From Aurelia coerulea (lineage: Eukaryota > Cnidaria > Scyphozoa > Semaeostomeae > Ulmaridae), in contig CM076943.1 of the NCBI GenBank assembly GCA_039566865.1, positions 34,666,663 to 34,730,662 of the forward strand: DNA of 64,000 bases, in the 5' to 3' direction. The notes under the pieces are model-generated. The model was given only the letters and a program-made list of their open reading frames with translations. It had not been told where the DNA came from and ran no database searches. Position numbers and translations under genes: made by a program. Shown in pieces: positions 1 through 12,450 of the stretch (the stretch's first letter is position 1; each line of letters opens with the position of its first letter).

Positions 1-748
1 GACATTAGTTCTTTCTTTAGTCTAATTTCAGCTTTACTGCATCAACAAACATAGGTTAATTAAATGTTTATTTTTTCAAAGAAAACAAAGTATAAACACA
101 AAAAAGTGTGGATTAACGCACTTTATTAGCGAAAATTCGTATTATAAAGAGTTTGAGCTCATCTTTCTTTGAAATTTTAGTTTTGCCAGATACTTCTTTG
201 ATAGCACTACATTAGTGCTGCAGCAACCATTCTTGGAAACATTACTATAGACATTAGTTCTTTCTTTGATCTAATTTCAGCTTCACTGCATCAACAAACA
301 TAGGTTAATTAAATGTTTATTTTCTCAAAGAAAACAAAATATAAACACAAAAAGTGCAGATTAACGCACTTTATTAGCTAAAATTCGTATTATAAAGAGT
401 TTTGAGCTCATCTTTCTTTAAAACTTTATTTCTCCCAGCTATTTCTTTTATAGCACTATTTTAGTGCTACAGCAACCATTCTTGGAAACATTACTATAGA
501 CATTAGTTCTTTCTTTAGTCTAATTTCAGCTTTACTGCATCAACAAACATCGGTTAATTAAATGTTTATTTTTTCAAAAAAAACAAAGTATAAACACACA
601 AAAGTATGGATTAACGCACTTTATTAGCTAAAATTCGTATCATAAAGAGTTTTGAGCTCATCTTTCTTAAAAACTTTAGTTCTGCCAGCTACTTCTTTGA
701 TAGCACGATATTAGTGCTGCAGCAACCATTCTTGGAAACATCACTATA

Positions 749-1022
749 GACATTAGTTCTTTCCTTAGCGCTTCGTACGCTTCTTTAACGCTTCTTTATT
801 CAGCTTTACTGCATCAACAAACATAGGTTAATTAAATGTTTATTTTCTCAAAGAAAACAAAATATAAACACAAAAAAGTGTGGATTAACGCACTTTATTA
901 GCTAGAATACGTATTGTAAAGAGTTTTGAGCTAATCTTTCTTTAAAACTTTAGTTCTGCTAGCTAATTCTTTTATAGCACTATATTAGTGCTACAGCAAC
1001 CATTCTTGGAAACATTACTATA
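749..1022 (+). repeat. 274-bp monomer with CGCTTC insertion
   Basis: A long-form monomer whose start carries about 25 extra bases. The segment holds three CGCTTC copies (769, 778 and 789), each followed by a T-rich stretch, then rejoins at TTTATTCAGC. The copy is GC-richer locally than the rest of the array. The 256-bp monomer at 10,222 has a related TTCCTTAG...TTTATTCAGC start without the CGCTTC triplets. Confidence 0.85.
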
Positions 1023-1234
1023 GACATTAGTACTTTCTTTAGTCTAATTTTAGCTTTACTGCATCAACAAACATCGGTTAATTAAATGTTTATTTTCTCA
1101 AAGAAAACAAAACATAAACACAAATAGTGTGGATAAACGCACTTTATTAGCTAAAACTCGTATTATAAAGAGTTTTGAGCTCATCTTTTTCAAAACTTTT
1201 GTTCTGCCAGCTACTTCTTGGAAACCTTACTATA
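1023..1234 (+). repeat. Monomer with 36-bp deletion (class of six)
   Basis: ACTTCTT joins directly to GGAAA, losing the 36 bases that hold hairpin 3 and CTGCAGCAACC. The deleted interval is bounded by TTCTT on both sides. Members: 1,023-1,234, 4,332-4,544 and 5,032-5,243 (long form minus 36), and 1,956-2,157, 5,965-6,166 and 7,861-8,062 (short form minus 36). Confidence 0.88.
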
Positions 1235-1482
1235 GACAATAGTTTTTTCTCTAGACTAATTTCAGTTTTACTGCATCAACAAACATCGGTTAATTAAATG
1301 TTTATTTTTTCAAAGAAAACAAAATATAACCACAAAAAGTGTGGATTAACGCACTTTATTAGCGAAAATTCGTATTATAAAGAGTTTGAGCTCATCTTTC
1401 TTTAAAACTTTAGTTCTGCCTGCTACTTCTTTTATTACACTATATTTGTGCTGCAGCAACCATTCTTGGAAACATTACTATA

Positions 1483-1706
1483 GACATTAGGTGTTATTTT
1501 AGATTTACTGCATCAACAAACATCGATTAATTAAATGTTATTTTTTCAAAGAAAACAAAATATAACCCCAAAAAGTGTGGATTAACGCACTTTATTAGCG
1601 AAAATTCATATTATAAAGAGTTTGAGCTCAACTTTAGTTCTGCCAGGTACTTCTTTTATAGCACTATATTAGTGCTGCCGCAACCATTCTTGGAAACATT
1701 ACTATA
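1483..1706 (+). repeat. 224-bp monomer, 13-bp deletion (class of four)
   Basis: GAGCTCA joins ACTTTAG, removing the pyrimidine stretch TCTTTCTTTAAAA. The same class lies at 5,492-5,715, 7,388-7,611 and 8,311-8,534, each starting GGTGTTATTTTAGATTTA and also lacking one T in AAATGTTATTTTTTC. Confidence 0.85.
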
Positions 1707-2893
1707 GACATTAGTTCTTTCTTTAGTCTAATTTCAGCTTAACTGCATCAACAAACATAGGTTAATTAAATGTTTATTTTTTCAAAGAAAACAAAGTATA
1801 AACACAAAAAAGTGTGGATTAACGCACTTTATTAGCGAAAATTCGTATGATAAAGAGTTTGAGCTCATCTTTCTTTAAAACTTTAGTTCTGCCAGCTATT
1901 TTTATTATAGCACTATATTAGTGCTGCAGCAACCATTCTTGGCAACATTACTATAGACGTTAGGTCTTATTTTAGCTTTACTGCATCAACAAACATCGAT
2001 TAATGAAATGCTTATTTTCTAAAAGAAAACAAAATATAAACACAAAAAGTGTGTATTAACGCAGTTTATTAGCTAAAACTCGTATTATAAAGAGTTTTGA
2101 GCTCATCTTTTTTCAAAACTTTAGTTCTGCCAGCTACTTCTTGGAAATATTACTATAGACAATAGTTTTTTCTTTAGACTAATTTCAGTTTTACTGCATC
2201 AACAAACATCGGTTAATTAAATGTTCATTTTCTCAAAGAAAACAAAATATAAACACAAAAAGTGCGGATTAACGCACTTTATTAGCTAAAATTCGTATTA
2301 TAAAGAGTTTTGAGCTCATCTTTCTTTTCAACTTTAGTTCTGCCAGCTACTTCTTTGATATCACTATATTAGTGCTGCAGCAACCATTCTTGGAAGCATT
2401 ACTATGGACAATAGTTCTTTCTTCAGTCTAATTTCAGCTTTACTGCATCAACAAACATAGGTTAATTAAATGTTTATTTTCTCAAAGAAAACAAAATATT
2501 AACACAAAAAGTGTGGATTAACGTACTTTATTAGCTAGAATACGTATTATAAAGAGATTTGAGCTAATCTTTCTTTAAAACTTTAGTTCTGCCAGCTACT
2601 TCTTTTAGAGCACTATATTAGTGCTGCAGCAACCATTCTTGGCAACATTACTATAGACGTTAGGTCTTATTTTAACTTTACTGCATCAACAAACATCGAT
2701 TAACGAAATGTTTATTTTCTAAAAGAAAACAAAATATAAACACAAAAAGTGCGGATTAAAACGCTTTATTAGCGAAAATTCGTATTATAAAGAGTTTTGA
2801 GCTGATCTTTCTTTAAAACTTTAATTCTGCCAACTTCTTCTTTTATAGCACTATATTAGTGCTGCAGCAACCATTCTTGGAAACATTACGATA

Positions 2894-4331
2894 GACATTA
2901 GTTCTTTCTTTGGTCTACTTTCAGCTTTACTGCATCAACAAACATAGGTTAATTAAATGTTTATTTTCTGAAAGAAAACAAAATATCAACACAAATAGTG
3001 TGGATTAACACACTTTATTAGCGAAAATTCGTATTATAAAGAGTTTGAGCTCATCTTTATTTAAAACTTTAGTTCTGCCATCTACTTCTTGTATAGCACT
3101 ATATTAGTGCTGCAGCAACCATTCTTGGAAACATTACTATAGACATTAGGTCTTATTTTAGATTTAGTGCATCATCAAACATCGATTAATTAAATGTTTA
3201 TTTTTTCAAAGAAAACAAAATATAACCACAAAAAGTGTGGATTACCGCACTTTAATAGCGAAAATTCGTATTATAAAGAGTTTGAGCTCATCTTTCTTTA
3301 AAACTTTAGTTCTGCCAGCTACTTCTTTTATAGCACTATATTAGTGCTGCAGCAACCATTCTTGGAAACATTACTATAGACATTAGGTATTATTTAAGAT
3401 TTACTGCATCCACAAACATCGATTAATTAAATGTTTATTTTTTCAAAGGAAACAAATTTTAACCACAAAAAGTGTGGATTAACGCACTTTATTAGCAAAA
3501 ATTCGTATTATAAAGAGTTTGAGTTAAAATCTTTCTTTACAAACTTTAGCTCTGCCAGCTATTTTTTTATAGCACTATATTAGTGCTACAGCAACCATTC
3601 TTGGCAACATTACTATAGACGTTAAGTCTTATTTTAGCTTTACTGCATCAACATACTTCGATTAATTAAATTTTTATTATCTAAAAAAAAGCAAAATATA
3701 AACACAAAAAGTGTGGATTAACGTTCTTTATTAGCTAAAATTCGTATTAAAAAGAGTTTTGAGCTCATCTTTTTTCAAAACTTTAGTTCTGCCAGCTACT
3801 TCTTTTAGAGCACTATATTAGTGCTGCAGCAACCATTCTTGGCAACATTACTATAGACGTTAGGTCTTATTTTAGCTTTAGTGCATCAAAAAACATCGAT
3901 TAATTAAATGTTTGTTTTCTCAAAGAAAACAAAATAAAAACACAAAAAGTGTGGATTAATGCACTTTATTAGCTAAATTTCGTATCATAAAGAGATTTGA
4001 GCTCATCTTTCTTTAACACTTTAGTCCTGCCAGCTACTTCTTTTATAGCACTATATTAGTACTGCAGGAACCATTCTTGGAAACATTACTATAGACATTA
4101 GGTCTTATTTTAGCTTTACTTTATCAATACACATCGATCCATTAAATAGTTATTTTCTCAAAGAAATCAAAATATAGCCACAAAAAATGCGCATTAACGC
4201 ACTTTATTAGTTAAAATTGGTATTATAAAGAATTTTGAGCTCATCTTTTTTCAAAACTTTAGTTCTGCCAGCTATTTCTTTTATAGCACTATGTTAGTGC
4301 TGCAGAAACCATTCTTGGAAACATTACAATA
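2894..4331 (+). repeat. Six-monomer block, copy 1 of 3
   Basis: Monomers at 2,894, 3,142, 3,379, 3,618, 3,856 and 4,094. The last carries the marker ATCGATCCATTAAATAG. The block returns at 10,716-12,154 (shift 7,822-7,823) and in shortened form at 8,784-9,984. Confidence 0.82.
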
Positions 4332-5031
4332 GACATTAGTACTTTCTTTAGTCTAATTTTAGCTTTACTGCATCAACAAACATCGGTTAATTAAATGTTT
4401 ATTTTCTCAAAGAAAACAAAACATAAACACAAATAGTGTGGATAAACGCACTTTATTAGCTAAAACTCGTATTATAAAGAGTTTTGAGCTCATCTTTTTT
4501 CAAAACTTTTGTTCTGCCAGCTACTTCTTGGAAACCTTACTATAGACAATAGTTTTTTCTCTAGACTAATTTCAGTTTTACTGCATCAACAAACATCGGT
4601 TAATTAAATGTTTATTTTTTCAAAGAAAACAAAATATAACCACAAAAAGTGTGGATTAACGCACTTTATTAGCGAAAATTCGTATTATAAAGAGTTTGAG
4701 CTCATCTTTCTTTAAAACTTTAGTTCTGCCTGCTACTTCTTTTATTACACTATATTTGTGCTGCAGCAACCATTCTTGGAAACATTACTATAGACATTAG
4801 GTGTTATTTTAGATTTACTTTATCAATACACATCGATCCATTAAATAGTTATTTTCTCGAAGAAAACAAAATATTAACACAAAAAAGTGTGGATTAACGT
4901 ACTTTATTAGCTAGAATACGTATTATAAAGAGTTTTGAGCTAATCTTTCTTTAAAACTTTAGTTCTGCTTCCTAATTCTTTAAAAGCACTATATTAGTGC
5001 TACAGCAACCATTCTTGGAAACATTACAATA
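4332..5031 (+). repeat. Three-monomer block duplicated in tandem (700 bp)
   Basis: Monomers at 4,332, 4,545 and 4,793 repeat the units beginning at 1,023 (shift 3,309) and at 5,032 (shift 700). The shared marker is AACATAAACACAAATAG at 1,111, 4,420 and 5,120, so this trio exists three times. Confidence 0.85.
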
Positions 5032-7387
5032 GACATTAGTACTTTCTTTAGTCTAATTTTAGCTTTACTGCATCAACAAACATCGGTTAATTAAATGTTT
5101 ATTTTCTCAAAGAAAACAAAACATAAACACAAATAGTGTGGATAAACGCACTTTATTAGCTAAAACTCGTATTATAAAGAGTTTTGAGCTCATCTTTTTC
5201 AAAACTTTTGTTCTGCCAGCTACTTCTTGGAAACCTTACTATAGACAATAGTTTTTTCTCTAGACTAATTTCAGTTTTACTGCATCAACAAACATCGGTT
5301 AATTAAATGTTTATTTTTTCAAAGAAAACAAAATATAACCACAAAAAGTGTGGATTAACGCACTTTATTAGCGAAAATTCGTATTGAAAAGGGTTGGAGC
5401 TCATCTTTCTTTAAAACTTTAGTTCTGCCTGCTACTTCTTTTATTACACTATATTTGTGCTGCAGCAACCATTCTTGGAAACATTACTATAGACATTAGG
5501 TGTTATTTTAGATTTACTGCATCAACAAACATCGATTAATTAAATGTTATTTTTTCAAAGAAAACAAAATATAACCCCAAAAAGTGTGGATTAACGCACT
5601 TTATTAGCGAAAATTCATATTATAAAGAGTTTGAGCTCAACTTTAGTTCTGCCAGGTACTTCTTTTATAGCACTATATTAGTGCTGCCGCAACCATTCTT
5701 GGAAACATTACTATAGACATTAGTTCTTTCTTTACTCTAATTTCAGCTTAACTGCATCAACAAACATAGGTTAATTAAATGTTTATTTTTTCAAAGAAAA
5801 CAAAGTATAAACACAAAAAAGTGTGGATTAACGCACTTTATTAGCGAAAATTCGTATGATAAAGAGTTTGAGCTCATCTTTCTTTAAAACTTTAGTTCTG
5901 CCAGCTATTTTTATTATAGCACTATATTAGTGCTGCAGCAACCATTCTTGGCAACATTACTATAGACGTTAGGTCTTATTTTAGCTTTACTGCATCAACA
6001 AACATCGATTAATGAAATGCTTATTTTCTAAAAGAAAACAAAATATAAACACAAAAAGTGTGTATTAACGCAGTTTATTAGCTAAAACTCGTATTATAAA
6101 GAGTTTTGAGCTCATCTTTTTTCAAAACTTTAGTTCTGCCAGCTACTTCTTGGAAATATTACTATAGACAATAGTTTTTTCTTTAGACTAATTTCAGTTT
6201 TACTGCATCAACAAACATCGGTTAATTAAATGTTCATTTTCTCAAAGAAAACAAAATATAAACACAAAAAGTGCGGATTAACGCACTTTATTAGCTAAAA
6301 TTCGTATTATAAAGAGTTTTGAGCTCATCTTTCTTTTCAACTTTAGTTCTGCCAGCTACTTCTTTGATATCACTATATTAGTGCTGCAGCAACCATTCTT
6401 GGAAGCATTACTATGGACAATAGTTCTTTCTTCAGTCTAATTTCAGCTTTACTGCATCAACAAACATAGGTTAATTAAATGTTTATTTTCTCAAAGAAAA
6501 CAAAATATTAACACAAAAAGTGTGGATTAACGTACTTTATTAGCTAGAATACGTATTATAAAGAGATTTGAGCTAATCTTTCTTTAAAACTTTAGTTCTG
6601 CCAGCTACTTCTTTTAGAGCACTATATTAGTGCTGCAGCAACCATTCTTGGCAACATTACTATAGACGTTAGGTCTTATTTTAACTTTACTGCATCAACA
6701 AACAACGATTAACGAAATGTTTATTTTCTAAAAGAAAACAAAATATAAACACAAAAAGTGCGGATTAAAACGCTTTATTAGCGAAAATTCATATTATAAA
6801 GAGTTTTGAGCTGATCTTTCTTTAAAACTTTAATTCTGCCAACTACTTCTTTTATAGCACTATATTAGTGCTGCAGCAACCATTCTTGGAAACATTACGA
6901 TAGACATTAGTTCTTTCTTTAGTCTAATTTTAGCTTTACTGCATCAACAAACATCGGTTGATTAAATGCTTATTTTCTCAAAGAAAACAAAATATCAACA
7001 CAAATAGTGTGGATTAACACACTTTATTAGCGAAAATTCGTATTATAAAGAGTTTGAGCTCAACTTTATTTAAAACTTTAGTTCTGCCATCTACTTCTTG
7101 TATAGCACTATATTAGTGCTGCAGCAACCATTCTTGGAAACATTACTATAGACATTAGGTCTTATTTTAGATTTAGTGCATCAACAAACATCGATTAATT
7201 AAATGTTTATTTTTTCAAAGAAAACAAAATATAACCACAAAAAGTGTGGATTACCGCACTTTAATAGCGAAAATTCGTATTATAAATAGTTTGAGCTCAT
7301 CTTTCTTTAAAACTTTAGTTCTGCCTGCTACTTCTTTTATTACACTATATTTGTGCTGCAGCAACCATTCTTGGAAACATTACTATA
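5032..7387 (+). repeat. Segmental block, copy 2 (shift 4,009 bp)
   Basis: Monomers starting at 5,032, 5,244, 5,492, 5,716, 5,965, 6,167, 6,416, 6,665, 6,903 and 7,151 match the copy at 1,023-3,378. Small differences are visible, such as GTATTGAAAAGGGTTGGAGC at about 5,381 where copy 1 has GTATTATAAAGAGTTTGAGC. The 5,381 variant recurs at about 8,200. Confidence 0.88.
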
Positions 7388-8534
7388 GACATTAGGTGTT
7401 ATTTTAGATTTAGTGCATCAACAAACATCGATTAATTAAATGTTATTTTTTCAAAGAAAACAAAATATAACCCCAAAAAGTGTGGATTAACGCACTTTAT
7501 TAGCGAAAATTCATATTATAAAGAGTTTGAGCTCAACTTTAGTTCTGCCAGGTACTTCTTTTAAAGCACTATATTAGTGCTGCTGCAACCATTCTTGGAA
7601 ACATTACTATAGACATTAGTTCTTTCTTTAGTCTAATTTCAGCTTAACTGCATCAACAAACATAGGTTAATTAAATGTTTATTTTTTCAAAGAAAACAAA
7701 GTATAAACACAAAAAAGTGTGGATTAACGCACTTTATTAGCGAAAATTCGTATGATAAAGAGTTTGAGCTCATCTTTCTTTAAAACTTTAGTTCTGCCAG
7801 CTATTTTTATTATAGCACTATATTAGTGCTGCAGCAACCATTCTTGGCAACATTACTATAGACGTTAGGTCTTATTTTAGCTTTACTGCATCAACAAACA
7901 TCGATTAATGAAATGCTTATTTTCTAAAAGAAAACAAAATATAAACACAAAAAGTGTGTATTAACGCACTTTATTAGCTAAAACTCGTATTATAAAGAGT
8001 TTTGAGCTCATCTTTTTTCAAAACTTTAGTTCTGCCAGCTACTTCTTGGAAATATTACTATAGACAATAGTTTTTTCTTTAGACTAATTTCAGTTTTACT
8101 GCATCAACAAACATCGGTTAATTAAATGTTTATTTTTTCAAAAAAAACAAAATATAACCACAAAAAGTGTGGATTAACGCACTTTATTAGCGAAAATTCG
8201 TATTGAAAAGGGTTGGAGCTCATCTTTCTTTAAAACTTTAGTTCTGCCTGCTACTTCTTTTATTACACTATATTTGTGCTGCAGCAACCATTCTTGGAAA
8301 CATTACTATAGACATTAGGTGTTATTTTAGATTTACTGCATCAACAAACATCGATTAATTAAATGTTATTTTTTCAAGGAAAACAAAATATAACCCCAAA
8401 AAGTGTGGATTAACGCACTTTATTAGCGAAAATTAATATTATAAAGAGTTTGAGCTCAACTTTAGTTCTGCCAGGTACTTCTTTTATAGCACTATATTAG
8501 TGCTGCCGCAACCATTCTTGGAAACATTACTATA
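7388..8534 (+). repeat. Further copies of the 5,492-6,415 block
   Basis: Monomers at 7,388, 7,612, 7,861 and 8,063 repeat those at 5,492, 5,716, 5,965 and 6,167 (shift 1,896 bp). The 224-bp unit then occurs again at 8,311 (shift 923 bp). Confidence 0.8.
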
Positions 8535-8783
8535 GACATTAGTTCTTTCTTTAGTCTAATTTCAGCTTTACTGCATCAACAAACATAGGTTAATTAAATG
8601 TTTATTTTTTCAAAGAAAACAAAATATAAACACAAAAAGTGCGGATTAAAACGCTTTATTAGCGAAAATTCATATTATAAAGAGTTTTGAGCTGATCTTT
8701 CTTTAAAACTTTAATTCTGCCAACTACTTCTTTTATAGCACTATATTAGTGCTGCAGCAACCATTCTTGGAAACATTACGATA

Positions 8784-9984
8784 GACATTAGTTCTTTCTT
8801 TGGTCTAATTTCAGCTTTACTGCATCAACAAACATAGGTTAATTAAATGTTTATTTTCTGAAAGAAAACAAAATATCAACACAAATAGTGTGGATTAACA
8901 CACTTTATTAGCGAAAATTCGTATTATAAAGAGTTTGAGCTCATCTTTATTTAAAACTTTAGTTCTGCCATCTACTTCTTGTATAGCACTATATTAGTGC
9001 TGCAGCAACCATTCTTGGAAACATTACTATAGACATTAGGTCTTATTTTAGATTTAGTGCATCAACAAACATCGATTAATTAAATGTTTATTTTTTCAAA
9101 GGAAACAAATTATAACCACAAAAAGTGTGGATTAACGCACTTTATTAGCAAAAATTCGTATTATAAAGAGTTTGAGTTAAAATCTTTCTTTACAAACTTT
9201 AGCTCTGCCAGCTATTTTTTTATAGCACTATATTAGTGCTACAGCAACCATTCTTGGCAACATTACTATAGACGTTAAGTCTTATTTTAGCTTTACTGCA
9301 TCAACAAACTTCGATTAATTAAATTTTTATTATCTAAAAAAAAGCAAAATATAAACACAAAAAGTGTGGATTAACGTTCTTTATTAGCTAAAATTCGCAT
9401 TAAAAAGAGTTTTGAGCTCATCTTTTTTCAAAACTTTAGTTCTGCCAGCTACTTCTTTTAGAGCACTATATTAGTGCTGCAGCAACCATTCTTGGCAACA
9501 TTACTATAGACGTTAGGTCTTATTTTAGCTTTAGTGTATCAAAAAACATCGATTAATTAAATGTTTGTTTTCTCAAAGAAAACAAAATAAAAACACAAAA
9601 AGTGTGGATTAATGCACTTTATTAGCTAAATTTCGTATCATAAAGAGATTTGAGCTCATCTTTCTTTAACACTTTAGTCCTGCCAGCTACTTCTTTTATA
9701 GCACTATATTAGTACTGCAGGAACCATTCTTGGAAACATTACTATAGACATTAGGTTTTATTTTAGCTTTACTTTATCAATACACATCGATCCATTAAAT
9801 AGTTATTTTCTCAAAGAAATCAAAATATAGCCACAAAAAATGCGCATTAACGCACTTTATTAGCTAAAATTCGTATCATAAAGAGTTTTGAGCTCATCTT
9901 TCTTAAAAACTTTAGTTCTGCCAGCTATTTCTTTTATAGCACTATGTTAGTGCTGCAGAAACCATTCTTGGAAACATTACTATA
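8784..9984 (+). repeat. Five-monomer block, copy 2 of 3, with a fused unit
   Basis: Monomers at 8,784, 9,032, 9,271, 9,509 and 9,747. The unit at 9,032-9,270 begins like the one at 3,142 (GATTTAGTGC) and continues like the one at 3,379 (AAAGGAAACAAATT, GAGTTAAAATC), so a whole monomer has been lost by in-register recombination between neighbours. Confidence 0.8.
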
Positions 9985-10221
9985 GACATTATGTCTTATT
10001 TTAGCTTTACTGCATCAACAAACATCGATTAATTAAATGTTTATTTTTTCAAGGAAAACAAAATATAACCACAAATAATGTGGATTAACGCACTTTATTA
10101 GCGAAAATTCGTATTATAAAGAGTTTGAGCTCATCTTTCTTTTCAACTTTAGTTCTGCCAGCTACTTCTTTGATAGCACGATATTAGTGCTGCAGCAACC
10201 ATTCTTGGAAACATTACTATA

Positions 10222-10477
10222 GACATTAGTTCTTTCCTTAGTTTCTTTCTTTATTCAGCTTTACTGCATCAACAAACATAGGTTAATTTAATGTTTATTT
10301 TCTCGAAGAAAACAAAATATTAACACAAAAAAGTGTGGATTAACGTACTTTATTAGCTAGAATACGTATTATAAAGAGATTTGAGCTAATCTTTCTTTAA
10401 AACTATAGTTCTGCCAGCTACTTCTTTTAGAGCACTATATTAGTGCTGCAGCAACCATTCTTGGCAACATTACTATA
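10222..10477 (+). repeat. 256-bp long-form variant monomer
   Basis: Start reads TTCTTTCCTTAGTTTCTTTC then TTTATTCAGC, 7 bases longer than the usual long form. It shares the CCTTAG and TTTATTCAGC borders with the 274-bp unit at 749 and looks like a contracted or ancestral version of it. Confidence 0.78.
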
Positions 10478-10715
10478 GACGTTAGGTCTTATTTTAACTT
10501 TACTGCATCAAAAAACATCGATTAACGAAATGTTTATTTTCTAAAAGAAAACAAAATATAAACACAAAAAGTGCGGATTAAAACGCTTTATTAGCGAAAA
10601 TTCGTATTATAAAGAGTTTTGAGCTGATCTTTCTTTAAAACTTTAATTCTGCCAACTACTTCTTTTATAGCACTATATTAGTGCTGCAGCAACCATTCTT
10701 GGAAACATTACGATA

Positions 10716-12154
10716 GACATTAGTTCTTTCTTTGGTCTAATTTCAGCTTTACTGCATCAACAAACATAGGTTAATTAAATGTTTATTTTCTGAAAGAAAA
10801 CAAAATATCAACACAAATAGTGTTGATTAACACACTTTATTAGCGAAAATTCGTATTATAAAGAGTTTGAGCTCAACTTTATTTAAAACTTTAGTTCTGC
10901 CATCTACTTCTTGTATAGCACTATATTAGTGCTGCAGCAACCATTCTTGGAAACATTACTATACACATTAGGTCTTATTTTAGATTTAGTGCATCAACAA
11001 ACATCGATTAATTAAATGTTTATTTTTTCAAAGAAAACAAAATATAACCACAAAAAGTGTGGATTACCGCACTTTAATAGCGAAAATTCGTATTATAAAG
11101 AGTTTGAGCTCATCTTTCTTTAAAACTTTAGTTCTGCCAGCTACCTCTTTTATAGCACTATATTAGTGCTGCAGCAACCATTCTTGGAAACATTACTATA
11201 GACATTAGGTATTATTTAAGATTTACTGCATCCACAAACATCGATTAATTAAATGTTTATTTTTTCAAAGGAAACAAATTATAACCACAAAAAGTGTGGA
11301 TTAACGCACTTTATTAGCAAAAATTCGTATTATAAAGAGTTTGAGTTAAAATCTTTCTTTACAAACTTTAGCTCTGCCAGCTATTTTTTTATAGCACTAT
11401 ATTAGTGCTACAGCAACCATTCTTGGCAACATTACTATAGACGTTAAGTCTTATTTTAGCTTTACTGCATCAACATACTTCGATTAATTAAATTTTTATT
11501 ATCTAAAAAAAAAGCAAAATATAAACACAAAAAGTGTGGATTAACGTTCTTTATTAGCTAAAATTCGTATTAAAAAGAGTTTTGAGCTCATCTTTTTTCA
11601 AAACTTTAGTTCTGCCAGCTACTTCTTTTAGAGCACTATATTAGTGCTGCAGCAACCATTCTTGGCAACATTACTATAGACGTTAGGTCTTATTTTAGCT
11701 TTAGTGCATCAAAAAACATCGATTAATTAAATGTTTGTTTTCTCAAAGAAAACAAAATAAAAACACAAAAAGTGTGGATTAACGCACTTTATTAGCTAAA
11801 TTTCGTATCATAAAGAGATTTGAGCTCATCTTTCTTTAACACTTTAGTCCTGCCAGCTACTTCTTTTATAGCACTATATTAGTACTGCAGGAACCATTCT
11901 TGGAAACATTACTATAGACATTAGGTCTTATTTTAGCTTTACTTTATCAATACACATCGATCCATTAAATAGTTATTTTCTCAAAGAAATCAAAATATAG
12001 CCACAAAAAATGCGCATTAACGCACTTTATTAGTTAAAATTGGTATTATAAAGAATTTTGAGCTCATCTATATTTAAAACTTTAGTTCTCGTAGCTATTT
12101 CCTTTATAGCACTGTATTGGTGCAGCAGCAATCATTCTTGGAAACATCACTATA
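10716..12154 (+). repeat. Six-monomer block, copy 3 of 3
   Basis: Monomers at 10,716, 10,964, 11,201, 11,440, 11,679 and 11,917 match 2,894-4,331. The register slips by one base at about 11,500 because one A-run is a base longer. Confidence 0.82.
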
Positions 12155-12450
12155 GACATCAAGTCTTATTTCAGCTTTACTGCATCAACAAACATCGATT
12201 AATTAAATGTTTATTTTCTCAAAGATAACATAATGAAAACACAAAAAGTTTGGATTAACGCACTTTATTAGCTTAAATTCGTATTATAAAGAAGTTTGAG
12301 CTCATATTTCTTTAAAACTTTAGTTCTGCCAGCTACTTCTTTTATAAAGAGTTTTGAGCTCATCTTTCTTTAAAACTTTAGTTCTGCTAGCTACTTCTTT
12401 TATGGCACTATATTAGTGCTTCAGCAACCATTCTTGGAAACATTGCTATA
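12155..12450 (+). repeat. 296-bp monomer with 58-bp internal tandem duplication
   Basis: The segment from ATAAAGA through GAGCTCA to ACTTCTTTT occurs twice in a row with the junction CTTCTTTTATAAAGAG at 12,336. 238 + 58 = 296. The identical junction recurs at 15,541 in the copy 3,205 bp downstream (15,360-15,655), so one event was later copied. Confidence 0.87.

Larger units (their letters stand above)
1023..3378 (+). repeat. Segmental block, copy 1 (shift 4,009 bp)
   Basis: Ten monomers starting at 1,023, 1,235, 1,483, 1,707, 1,956, 2,158, 2,407, 2,656, 2,894 and 3,142 reappear in the same order and with the same odd lengths (212, 248, 224, 249, 202, 249, 249, 238, 248, 237) 4,009 bp downstream. 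Confidence 0.88.
1..12154 (+). repeat. Left domain: segmentally duplicated, deletion-rich monomers
   Basis: Fifty-one monomers, many with TTTTTTCAAAG, AACCACAAAAAGTGTGG and GCGAAAATTCG, which become rare further right. This domain holds nearly all internally deleted units (202, 212-213 and 224 bp) and two long monomers with altered starts (274 and 256 bp). Instead of a simple HOR period it shows overlapping block copies at shifts of 4,009, 3,309, 700, 1,896, 923, 7,822 and 1,932 bp. Confidence 0.85.

Noticed and set aside
769..794. Mobile-element insertion at the CGCTTC triplets
   Set aside because: Only about 25 bases, with no terminal inverted repeats or target-site duplication. It is better explained as a local expansion.
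2407..2655. Hammerhead ribozyme core in the satellite
   Set aside because: A CTGAAGA on the minus strand (from TCTTCAG) occurs in only a few monomers, with no matching GAAAC core and stems. Most copies have TTTCAGC or TCCAGC.
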